Source: an uncultured Lachnospiraceae bacterium (GTDB taxonomy: Bacteria > Bacillota_A > Clostridia > Lachnospirales > Lachnospiraceae). From it: DNA of 5,205 nt. A program made the position numbers and the translations under genes. The stretch spans positions 1 through 5,205 of the forward strand of contig CAJUQU010000290.1 of NCBI GenBank assembly GCA_910588595.1, in the 5' to 3' direction. This document shows positions 1 through 5,171 of the stretch, in pieces. The notes beneath the pieces are model-generated. The model was not told the DNA's origin. It made no database searches and worked only from the letters and a program-made list of their open reading frames with translations. Each line of letters begins with the position of its first letter. The first letter of the stretch is position 1.

Positions 1-38
1 GTCAGTGACTGGAGTTCAGACGTGTGCTCTTCCGATCT
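1..38 (+). other. Residual Illumina TruSeq adapter (sequencing artefact)
   Basis: Positions 5-38 match, as I remember it, the complete 34-base TruSeq multiplexing read-2 primer: it begins GTGACTGGAGTTCAGACG at 5 and ends GCTCTTCCGATCT at 38. Positions 1-4 would then be the tail of an index barcode. Genuine genomic sequence starts at about 39. Any reading frame or signal that uses bases 1-38 should be ignored. The match is full length and sits exactly at the contig edge, so chance is not a reasonable explanation. Confidence 0.97.
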
Positions 39-45
39 CAATCTG

Positions 46-813
46 CTAAAAAACCACCTGGAGCCTGGCTCTTATCCCTTCTGTAAAATCAGCCTGGCTC
101 TGCCCGACACCCCTCTCGCAGATCGCGCTGACCACACCGTCCGCAAGGAAAAAGATTTTGCGGCAGCAGCCTGCCACAAGCGGATCGTGCGTCACCATCA
201 CGATCGCTTTGTGGCGGTCCTGGTTGATCTTTGCAAAACAGTCCATGATGTTTCGCGCGGAGGGCAGATCGAGATTTCCTGTCGGCTCGTCCGCGAAAAT
301 GATATCCGGATCGTTGGCTGTTGCCCGCGCGATCGCCACGCGCTGCTTCTCTCCGCCGGAAAGCTCATACGGATATTTCTTGAGGAGCGCTGACAATCCC
401 AAAAGATGGGCATTTTCGTCGACCACAGCCTTCATATCCCGATATCGCATCTGATCGAGCACCATCGGCAGCATGATATTTTCCTCGACGGAGAGTTTGT
501 CCATCAGCTGATAATCCTGGAACACAAAGCCGATCCGATTCCGGCGCAGCAAAGCCAGCTCCTCCGCCTTGAGCCTGCGCACATCGGTGTCACCGTAATA
601 GACCTTTCCCTTGGTCGGCTGATCGAGCGTTCCCATGATCTTTAGCAGCGTCGTCTTCCCACAGCCAGAACGCCCCATGATCCCCACAAAATCTCCCGCT
701 TCTATCTGAAGATCGATCCCCTTGAGCACCGGATATTCGCGCTCTCCAGCCACCCTCTCCACGATCGAATGATGATAGCTTTTCCTCAAACCGTGTACAC
801 TGACAAGACTCAT
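46..813 (-). CDS. ABC transporter ATP-binding protein, BceA/MacB-type (FtsX-permease partner)
   Basis: Cytoplasmic ATPase that should power the FtsX-like permease encoded just upstream. All nucleotide-binding motifs are present: Walker A GRSGCGKT (residues 47-54), Q-loop Gln99 (FVFQD), signature LSGGEKQ (151-157), Walker B IIFADE with catalytic Glu176, D-loop NLD (180-182) and H-loop His209 (VTHD). The Q-loop to signature spacing and 255-residue length fit the BceA/LolD/MacB group. These typically drive conformational change in peptide-antibiotic detoxification or lipoprotein-type transporters rather than classic import. The ATG at 813 follows AAAGGAGGG with 9-10 bases spacing and lies 16 bp after the permease stop, so the two are surely cotranscribed. 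The TAG stop (46-48) lies only 8 bp inside the adapter junction. The C-terminus looks complete for the family, but the last residues depend on the contig edge. Substrate cannot be told from this subunit. Confidence 0.93.
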   Translation of the reverse strand: MSLVSVHGLRKSYHHSIVERVAGEREYPVLKGIDLQIEAGDFVGIMGRSGCGKTTLLKIMGTLDQPTKGKVYYGDTDVRRLKAEELALLRRNRIGFVFQDYQLMDKLSVEENIMLPMVLDQMRYRDMKAVVDENAHLLGLSALLKKYPYELSGGEKQRVAIARATANDPDIIFADEPTGNLDLPSARNIMDCFAKINQDRHKAIVMVTHDPLVAGCCRKIFFLADGVVSAICERGVGQSQADFTEGIRARLQVVF

Positions 814-829
814 GTGCCACTCCCTCCTT

Positions 830-2659
830 TTACGGCATTTTAACCGCTCTCCCGCAAAACTTTTTCATATATCCTCCGACCAGCACACTGCTCAACGCCA
901 GGAACACAAGCTGGAAGGGAATATACCTGCACACATAATCCCGGATATCCCAGCCCGAGCCCGTCATCTCCGCAAACATATAAAAACCTGACAGCAGCGC
1001 GGACAGGGTGAGCGGTATCGCCAACATCAGCCCGTATTCCCTCGCTATCGCTTTTGTTATGGCACGCTCCGTCATGCCGATCTGATACAGCAGTTTATAC
1101 TTATATGACAGCGACGGGATATCTCCCTGCACCTTCAAGGCAAAGAGCGCAAAACATGCCACCACGCAAAATCCCCCTGCAAACACGCTGACGATCTTCA
1201 CAAAGGTCATATTCTCATTTGCCTCCGCCAGAAATACACACCGCCAGAAAACGTCCGCGTCCGTCTCCCGGAAAATCTCTTTGTACTGTTCATATTCTTT
1301 CTGCAGATTTCCCTTTTTCGCTATGATCGTATAGCCATCTCCCTCATGCCCTGCAATGACCGATTCCGGCACCACGGCAAACTCCCGCAGACAGTCCGGC
1401 TTTTCCAGCCCAAAGACCACTTCATCCCGTATTTCGATCAGTTCCAGCGCACGCTCTCCCCACTCATCTGATCCACTTTCTCCGACATAAAATATTTCCG
1501 GCTTTTCCATGTTTGTAGTCGTTTCATTTACAAAAACAGCCTCCGTCTCCTCCAGATGGACAGCGCGTCCGGTCAGCCTCCTGTAATCTCTGTCCGATAT
1601 GCAGAAACACGTCTGTTTGTAACCCTGGCTGTCGATAAAACCTTCGATCGCTGTCAGTTCTGCCCTGTCACCGCCCAGCAATTCCCGAAAATCTTCGATC
1701 ACCGGCTGTCTGCTGTTCTGCACCACCCCCACGAAGCCAAAAGGATTTTCCGCACTGTCCACATCCTGCTGGATCTGTGAGACCACACAGCCGCCCGTGA
1801 AGAACAACACGGCAAAATCCAGCACGAACATCATGTAGAGCAGCCTGCAATTGCTTTTGTATTTGAAATAAAACTCATTCAGGACGATCATATTTCTGCA
1901 GTAAAAATCCTGAAACGCTTTGAGTATCATAAGGATCAGACTGCCGCCGTACGACAGGACCATGTACATTCCAGCCAGACAGGCCACAATGCTGATCATT
2001 TCATACAAAACGCCGCCCCGCCTCAACAGATTGACCGCGCAGGCAAGCAGGGCAATCCCCCCGATCACAAGAAACCAGGTTCTCTCATGCCTCCGCTCCC
2101 GCTTCACCCCCCTTTGCTGCACCGCCGACAGATTCCTTTTGAAGAAATAGAGCAGGATCGCCAGATACTCAATGAGAAAGAGCAAAAAGCTCACTTTGAC
2201 CACGGTCACTGCCACTCCAAGGACATCGGACGGCGCAAGCCGAAGGGGATATCCGCAAATCCCGAGAACTGCCAGGAACAGTGCGGACAAAATCCCTCCC
2301 CCGAAAAGTCCCGACGCGACAGAAAAGAGGTAGATCAGCAAAAACTCTACGGAAAAAAACTTCCATATCATCTTTCTGCTGCCGCCAAGCATCATCAGCA
2401 GACTGTAGTCCCCGTTTTTGGTCCGTATATAATACCCCGTGGAGTAAAGCGTAAAAAAGACGGATATCACACCCGCGAGCAGGAAAAAAATCGTGCAGAG
2501 CCAGTCCATGTTTCCGGCTTTTTCGCCAAGCCCATACTGGTCATTCACGATCAGGGCTGTCAGAAAAAATGTATCCAGCACGATCGACAATATCATGCTC
2601 AGCGCATAGAGCAGCATATTTTTCCTATCTATATTTTTGCAGATCATTTTTACAAGCAT
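830..2659 (-). CDS. FtsX-family ABC transporter permease, BceB-like
   Basis: Inner-membrane subunit of 609 residues. By eye there are ten hydrophobic segments: about 15-37, 53-75, 103-133, 145-172, 194-212, 218-247, 273-296, 484-508, 540-563 and 580-598. A hydrophilic domain of roughly 185 residues (297-483) between segments 7 and 8 should lie outside the cell. This 7+3 layout with a large domain before TM8 is the hallmark of BceB-type permeases, which act against bacitracin, lantibiotics and similar peptides. Two FtsX-type coupling regions follow membrane helices: LLMMLGGSRKMIWKFF (88-102 area) and YQIGMTERAITKAIAREYG (525-543 area). The ATG at 2659 is preceded by GGGAGG at good spacing. A 117-bp gap separates it from the regulator upstream; the ATPase follows after 16 bp. 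In classical bce operons the ATPase comes first, so the order is reversed here. Peptide resistance is inferred from fold only; the exact substrate is unknown. Confidence 0.9.
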   Translation of the reverse strand: MLVKMICKNIDRKNMLLYALSMILSIVLDTFFLTALIVNDQYGLGEKAGNMDWLCTIFFLLAGVISVFFTLYSTGYYIRTKNGDYSLLMMLGGSRKMIWKFFSVEFLLIYLFSVASGLFGGGILSALFLAVLGICGYPLRLAPSDVLGVAVTVVKVSFLLFLIEYLAILLYFFKRNLSAVQQRGVKRERRHERTWFLVIGGIALLACAVNLLRRGGVLYEMISIVACLAGMYMVLSYGGSLILMILKAFQDFYCRNMIVLNEFYFKYKSNCRLLYMMFVLDFAVLFFTGGCVVSQIQQDVDSAENPFGFVGVVQNSRQPVIEDFRELLGGDRAELTAIEGFIDSQGYKQTCFCISDRDYRRLTGRAVHLEETEAVFVNETTTNMEKPEIFYVGESGSDEWGERALELIEIRDEVVFGLEKPDCLREFAVVPESVIAGHEGDGYTIIAKKGNLQKEYEQYKEIFRETDADVFWRCVFLAEANENMTFVKIVSVFAGGFCVVACFALFALKVQGDIPSLSYKYKLLYQIGMTERAITKAIAREYGLMLAIPLTLSALLSGFYMFAEMTGSGWDIRDYVCRYIPFQLVFLALSSVLVGGYMKKFCGRAVKMP

Positions 2660-2776
2660 AACGCGCCTCCCTGCCTTCTCCTGTGCGCATTCCCAGGATC
2701 CCTTGCGCTGTCCGATCGTTTGATCCCTGTGACAATCTCCCCATGCTGTCTTCCGTAGTTTTCCGATCTCAGACTG

Positions 2777-3067
2777 TCATTTCATGCCGCGCAGCACATT
2801 CTCCAGCATCTCCACATACTCCCTGAATCCGGTGATGCCAGCCTCGGTGAGCTCGTATGTGCTTTTCGGCTTCCTGCCCACAAACGCTTTCGTGCAGCTG
2901 ACATAACCCCATTCCTCGAGTTTTAGCAGCTGCGCGCCCAGATTGCCGGAGGTCGCCTCGGTGTATTGTTTCAGCTCCGTGAAATCCTTTTCCCCCGTGA
3001 CCAGCGCGGAGATCACAGTAAGCCGCAATTTATTGCTGAACACTTCCGGCATTGAAGAAATATCCAC
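2777..3067 (-). CDS. Winged-helix transcriptional regulator (HTH_34 / PadR-MarR-like)
   Basis: A 96-residue protein that is almost only a winged helix-turn-helix. Residues 10-22 (FSNKLRLTVISAL) form the first helix, 28-36 the second, and 39-55 (TSGNLGAQLLKLEEWGYV area) the recognition helix. The wing is at 57-77, with the conserved GRKPKSTYELTEAG stretch. The short C-terminal helix (80-94) probably dimerises. These features match the small winged-helix family usually called HTH_34, close to PadR and ArsR/MarR proteins; they normally bind palindromes as dimers. No ligand or metal domain is visible. It lies one base after the stop of the membrane protein gene, so translation is probably coupled, and it precedes an ABC transporter. 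It probably regulates this operon, with the palindrome at 3824-3842 as the obvious candidate site. The start is GTG, chosen for its RBS; an ATG at codon 6 (3052) is the alternative. Confidence 0.88.
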   Translation of the reverse strand: MDISSMPEVFSNKLRLTVISALVTGEKDFTELKQYTEATSGNLGAQLLKLEEWGYVSCTKAFVGRKPKSTYELTEAGITGFREYVEMLENVLRGMK

Positions 3068-3068
3068 G

Positions 3069-3725
3069 TCAACGTTCTCCCTTCCGTTTCAGTTCCACGC
3101 CAAGCAGTATCATTCCGACTGAGACGACAGCCGCCGTCAGGAGCACATCCAGACCGGTCTTCACGGCGTTTCCATGAAAATCCGCCACCGTGACTGCGAT
3201 CCCCAACGCTGCCAGGCACATATACAAGATCCCCACCGCAGACGCCGCCCACACGATCAGCTTATCCTGTATGACGAATCCCATGATAAAGCAGCCGATC
3301 AACGGAAACAGAAATGTCAGCGTCCTCTGAAAAAAGTAGGCATCCTGCTCCCCAAAATACGTACCTGCGAAAAAGAGCCGGAATATTTCCCCGCCGATCA
3401 GCAGGATCCCCCAGATATTGATCAGGCTGACACTCAGATGATTGTTCCAATTTTTCAATCTGCGGCGATAGATATAAAGCAGGATCCCGTACCCTGCGAC
3501 CGAGACATATTTCAGTCCCCGGAAAACACACCACGCAAAATACGGTACGTGATCTGCTCCATTTAAGAGCTGCAGCATATCCGCATACAACAGATACGTG
3601 ACTACATTGACAATACCGATCGCAATGAAAAAATCTGCGATCCTGGAAAAATCATTCTGCGTCCTGTCGATCACCCTCTTGATCAGAGTGACCTCCTCGA
3701 TCGCCTCCGCAACATTTTGAGCCAT
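3069..3725 (-). CDS. Six-helix membrane protein of unknown function, regulator-associated
   Basis: I do not recognise a named family. The 218-residue protein starts with a charged, probably amphipathic cytoplasmic stretch (1-28, AEAIEEVTLIKRVIDRTQ). Six hydrophobic segments follow at about 30-48, 68-87, 99-118, 133-152, 156-178 and 189-210, and a basic tail (ELKRKGER) ends the protein. The positive-inside pattern (YRRRLKN after helix 2, KRKGER at the end) suggests both termini are cytoplasmic. No catalytic motif is seen. From memory, membrane proteins with such an N-terminal helix often sit beside small HTH_34-type regulators. It may therefore sense the membrane or sequester the regulator, but that is inference. 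It is the first gene of the operon, with ATG at 3725 behind GGAGGGG at 7 bases. Its stop is one base before the regulator's GTG. Confidence 0.8.
   Translation of the reverse strand: MAQNVAEAIEEVTLIKRVIDRTQNDFSRIADFFIAIGIVNVVTYLLYADMLQLLNGADHVPYFAWCVFRGLKYVSVAGYGILLYIYRRRLKNWNNHLSVSLINIWGILLIGGEIFRLFFAGTYFGEQDAYFFQRTLTFLFPLIGCFIMGFVIQDKLIVWAASAVGILYMCLAALGIAVTVADFHGNAVKTGLDVLLTAAVVSVGMILLGVELKRKGER
3077..3085 (-). promoter_or_regulatory. Ribosome binding site deciding the GTG start of the regulator
   Basis: GGAAGGGAG on the minus strand lies inside the last codons of the upstream membrane protein gene. Nine bases separate its GGGAG from the GTG at 3067. The in-frame ATG at 3052 has no comparable purine stretch at proper distance, so GTG is preferred. 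Confidence 0.65.
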
Positions 3726-3750
3726 ACGATCCCCTCCATTCTGAAAACAG

Positions 3751-3838
3751 CCTCTCGAAGTCTATTTTAAAAAAATTGTTACTGCACATCTTTCAAAAAT
3801 GTGTGCTCCGAAACTGTTTGATATAGTCTATTTTATAG
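3751..3838 (-). repeat. Possible short decayed relative of the 4528-4692 palindromic element
   Basis: Three blocks in this leader match the MITE at 4528-4692 in the same order. Reading the leader on the minus strand against the element on the plus strand, they are: AAATAGACT (leader 3836-3828, element 4527-4535); TTTTTGaaAGATGTGCA, 15 of 17 bases (leader 3799-3783, element about 4573-4589); and AGACTTCGAGAGGCTG, 13 of 16 bases (leader 3765-3750, element about 4675-4690). The leader copy would be about half as long, with an internal deletion. No clean target duplication is seen, so shared regulatory motifs or chance remain possible. Confidence 0.3.
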
Positions 3839-3842
3839 ACTA
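3824..3842. promoter_or_regulatory. Perfect palindrome, candidate operator of the ABC operon
   Basis: TAGTCTAT-TTT-ATAGACTA has perfect 8-bp arms around 3 bp. The predicted transcription start for the minus-strand promoter, about 7 bp after the -10 box, falls at about 3842, so a bound protein would block start or early elongation. An overlapping second dyad, ATAGA-CTAA-TCTAT (3835-3848), reaches up to the -10 box. The 11-mer AGTCTATTTTA recurs at 3759-3769, 66 bp further into the leader, as a possible auxiliary half site. The winged-helix regulator of the operon is the likely binder; this is inference. Confidence 0.6.
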
Positions 3843-3848
3843 ATCTAT

Positions 3849-3876
3849 AGTATAATCCTTTTTTGTAATTTGTCAA
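3849..3876 (-). promoter_or_regulatory. Sigma-A-type promoter of the membrane protein-regulator-ABC operon
   Basis: On the minus strand a perfect -35 TTGACA (3876-3871) and a -10 TATACT (3854-3849, 5 of 6) are separated by 16 bp. Transcription should start near 3842, leaving a leader of about 117 bases before the ATG at 3725. The -35 box overlaps the terminal codons of the GHKL pseudogene reading frame. Confidence 0.75.
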
Positions 3877-4163
3877 TAGCGATTAATGGAATGACCACGG
3901 TAAACGCAAGCTTTCTGGATAAAATGATTGATAATTGTGTCTCTTGACATTCCTGTTCCTTTGTCTATTAACTCAATAACCAATTTATCTTGTCCCCTTA
4001 TTTCACTTACTGTGATGATAATTTTGAATTCTGTTGCTTCCTAATCGCATGCATTATGCAATGCTTCCCGAAAAAGTTCCAACGGATCTCCAAAGTCACT
4101 TGCTATTTCCAAAAATTCTGCCGATTCATTTACTTTTGGAATTATTTTTTCCCATTCCGCCAT
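3873..4163 (-). pseudogene. Truncated GHKL/Hsp90-like ATPase gene (HATPase_c_3 type) with in-frame amber stop
   Basis: The ATG at 4163 has an excellent GGAGG (4174-4170) at 6 bases. The frame reads 40 residues to a TAG at 4043-4041, then continues in the same frame to a TGA at 3875-3873. Read through, it shows the N-terminal half of a GHKL ATP-binding fold. The N box is in LFREALHNACD (Glu33, Asn37, Asp40), directly before the stop, and EATEFKIIITV follows. The Bergerat G1 box is in IELIDKGTGM (Asp67, Gly69, Gly71), followed by SRDTIINHF. Homology fades after Phe81 (about 3921), where relatives normally run on for hundreds of residues with further ATP-lid motifs, so the gene is both nonsense-mutated and 3' truncated. 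In relatives as I recall them, the stop position is often Trp or Gly, so TGG to TAG is plausible. Full-length members are common in accessory islands; a defence role would be a guess. Confidence 0.75.
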
Positions 4164-4209
4164 CTTTTTCCTCCGTTTCTCACACAGCTTCTGTATTTCT
4201 GCTCACCTA

Positions 4210-4218
4210 ATTATATCA
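4210..4218 (-). promoter_or_regulatory. Extended -10 promoter of the GHKL pseudogene
   Basis: TGATATAAT on the minus strand combines a perfect TATAAT (4215-4210) with the TGn extension. The -35 region around 4233-4238 (TATGGT) is poor, which is acceptable for extended -10 promoters. A start near 4203 gives a leader of about 40 bases to the ATG at 4163. It lies just downstream of the toxin remnant's stop, so the ATPase gene was probably its own transcription unit. Confidence 0.55.
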
Positions 4219-4249
4219 AAATTATTTTATGTACCATAATTGTCCTTCT

Positions 4250-4731
4250 TCAATCCTTCAACCTTTCCCCAATATCAGATGCACTATATAATACTCTCAT
4301 TACAATAACGCTCTCTTTCTCAATTACATAGAAAACCGAATAATTATCTACCACCAACTGCCTTAACCTCATTGCCCGTTCTTGCTCCGATTCCATAAGT
4401 CTTACTTTTTCTGGAAACATTTTTAGCTCCTCGATAGCTTTCGCAATTCGGTTATATTGTCCTATTGCACTTTCTGGTGCCTGGAGCTGTATCGCAACAT
4501 AGTTATAGATTTCCTCCATATCCCCTAAATAGACTCTCGGAGTCTCTTTGTGCCTGATATTGTGAGAAGATTTTTTGTCAGATGTGCACAAATTTATGAG
4601 GCGTACGTGACACGTACGTTGATTAAATTTGTGTGCATATGACGGTAAATCTGCCACAATAGCAGATGCAATGGAGATTCCGAGAGGCTATCTAATGCCT
4701 TATCTGTGATCTGCATCTTATATTGCTTCAT
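4250..4731 (-). pseudogene. RelE/ParE-family toxin gene split by a MITE
   Basis: The true start is the ATG at 4731, two bases after the antitoxin stop, with GGGAG about a dozen bases upstream. Codons 1-13 (MKQYKMQITDKAL) are a typical first strand of a RelE/ParE toxin. The frame then enters the inserted element and stops at TAA 4596-4594. Beyond the element, from 4525, the toxin resumes in another frame with GDMEEIYNYVA, then AIEELKMFPEKVRL, MRLRQLVVDNYSVFYVIE and VLYSASDIGERLKD, ending at TGA 4252-4250. Joining the parts gives 104 residues, the usual toxin length, with the junction reading KAL-GDMEEIY. Such toxins are ribosome-associated mRNA nucleases or gyrase poisons, neutralised by the partner antitoxin; which activity this one had is not clear. 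A GTG-started frame from 4657 would fuse 44 element-derived codons to the toxin body. It has no RBS and lacks the first strand, so I treat the gene as inactive. Confidence 0.85.
4528..4692. mobile_element. 165-bp palindromic MITE-like element in the toxin gene
   Basis: The insert is defined by interruption of the toxin frame and by a TA (or TTA) repeated at both edges (4526-4527 and 4693-4694). Its ends are imperfect inverted repeats: GATAGCCTCTCGGAATCTC against AATAGACTCTCGGAGTCTC, 16 of 19 matching. The inner arms also pair: 31 of the 42 bases next to the centre match without gaps, including CACAAATTT-type and CGTACGTG blocks. The centre is CGTACGTG-A-CACGTACG with its middle base at 4610, exactly the midpoint of the element. 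It has no coding capacity for a transposase. A TA duplication fits IS630/Tc1-mariner-driven MITEs, but that family link is inference. Inserted plus duplicated length is 167 bp, hence the frameshift. Transcribed from the antitoxin promoter, it would form a long RNA hairpin. Confidence 0.82.
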
Positions 4732-4733
4732 GC

Positions 4734-5036
4734 CTAATGACTCTCCCTAACTTTCGCAAAGACAGAAACAGCATCCTGCACCCTGCCAGCATGTATATCA
4801 TCATATCCCTCTTGCAATTTCTTATGAATTTCCTCTGTTGTCATTAAATCTGCATTAAGGCTAGAAGGAGCTTTCGGCAATGTTACTGCAAAAGGGATCC
4901 CTCCTGTTAATGAAATTTGATTGAGATACATGTCTATTGCTGTAGACATCGGGATTCCTAATCGTGTAAGCACATCTTCAGCCCGTTGTTTTACTGTTGG
5001 ATTTACTCCTAAGTTTAAGGTTGCTGTTTTTTCCAT
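4734..5036 (-). CDS. relB: RelB/DinJ-family antitoxin
   Basis: A 100-residue antitoxin of a type II toxin-antitoxin pair, expected to bind its toxin and repress its own operon. The N-terminal half is a ribbon-helix-helix DNA-binding fold: strand TATLNLGVNPTVKQRAEDV (4-22 area), then LGIPMSTAIDMYLNQISLTG (26-45) and the family's typical GGIPFAVTLP (45-54). The C-terminal part, EEIHKKLQEGYDDIHAGR (68-85) and AVSVFAKV (89-96), matches the toxin-binding tail of RelB/DinJ proteins. The length is normal and the frame is intact. The ATG at 5036 follows AAAGGAG at about 10 bases. The stop lies 2 bp before the original toxin start, the standard layout. Because the toxin is split by a MITE, this is now an orphan antitoxin; it could still repress its own promoter or cross-neutralise other toxins. 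Confidence 0.92.
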   Translation of the reverse strand: MEKTATLNLGVNPTVKQRAEDVLTRLGIPMSTAIDMYLNQISLTGGIPFAVTLPKAPSSLNADLMTTEEIHKKLQEGYDDIHAGRVQDAVSVFAKVRESH

Positions 5037-5062
5037 ATCAAATCATCTCCTTTGGTTAAATT

Positions 5063-5081
5063 GTAACGCGTTTGTCGTTAC
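5063..5081. promoter_or_regulatory. Inverted repeat, candidate antitoxin operator
   Basis: GTAACG-N7-CGTTAC lies between the putative -10 box and the antitoxin RBS and overlaps the 8-bp palindrome AACGCGTT (5065-5072). Ribbon-helix-helix antitoxins normally autorepress through short repeats at this place. Binding is inferred from position and symmetry only. Confidence 0.45.
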
Positions 5082-5093
5082 TCATCAATGTAA

Positions 5094-5123
5094 ATATTAA
5101 AACCAATCCACATTTGCTGGCAA
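5094..5123 (-). promoter_or_regulatory. Weak candidate promoter of the toxin-antitoxin operon
   Basis: On the minus strand, TTGCCA (5123-5118, 5 of 6) is followed after 18 bp by TAATAT (5099-5094, 4 of 6). The predicted start would sit just upstream of the inverted repeat at 5063-5081. No better pair is visible before the antitoxin ATG. Confidence 0.35.
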
Positions 5124-5134
5124 CATATATTTTA

Positions 5135-5171
5135 CCCAAATCATAATAATGATGTTGGGGTCAAAAGCCCC
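5135..5171. repeat. Two competing stem-loops upstream of the antitoxin
   Basis: CCCAAATCAT-AATA-ATGATGTTGGG (5135-5159) is a 10-bp stem with one bulged base. GGGG-TCAAAAG-CCCC (5157-5171) is a second hairpin that uses the same G run, so both cannot form at once. Neither is followed by a T run on either strand, so a simple intrinsic terminator is not supported. No gene is seen in 5037-5205. Confidence 0.4.

Noticed and set aside
2625..2744. Minus-strand 39-codon frame (ATG at 2744, GGAAG upstream) in the 117-bp gap, overlapping the permease start.
   Set aside because: Low-complexity polar peptide without recognisable features, weak RBS, and it overlaps the permease gene out of frame.
2087..2758. 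Long 223-codon plus-strand frame.
   Set aside because: It is antisense to the permease gene, has no RBS, and its composition (His/Pro/Lys/Gln-rich) is that of a shadow frame.
2761..2769. TTCCGATCT, the last 9 bases of the TruSeq adapter, between regulator and permease; possible chimeric join.
   Set aside because: Only 9 bases match and the flanks differ from the adapter on both sides. Gene order and strand are coherent across it, so chance is more likely.
3771..3806. Leader hairpin GCACACAT...ATGTGC followed by a seven-T run on the minus strand, possible attenuator.
   Set aside because: The stem is only about 5 bp with a bulge, and 8 bases separate it from the T run, so it is too weak to call a terminator.
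3990..4331. 113-codon plus-strand frame rich in Phe, Cys and Ile.
   Set aside because: It is antisense to the GHKL pseudogene and the toxin end, has no RBS, and its hydrophobicity reflects A-rich sequence on the other strand.
4250..4657. 135-residue toxin with a GTG start at 4657.
   Set aside because: The first 44 codons come from the inserted element, no RBS precedes the GTG, and the authentic toxin N-terminus is found at 4731-4693.
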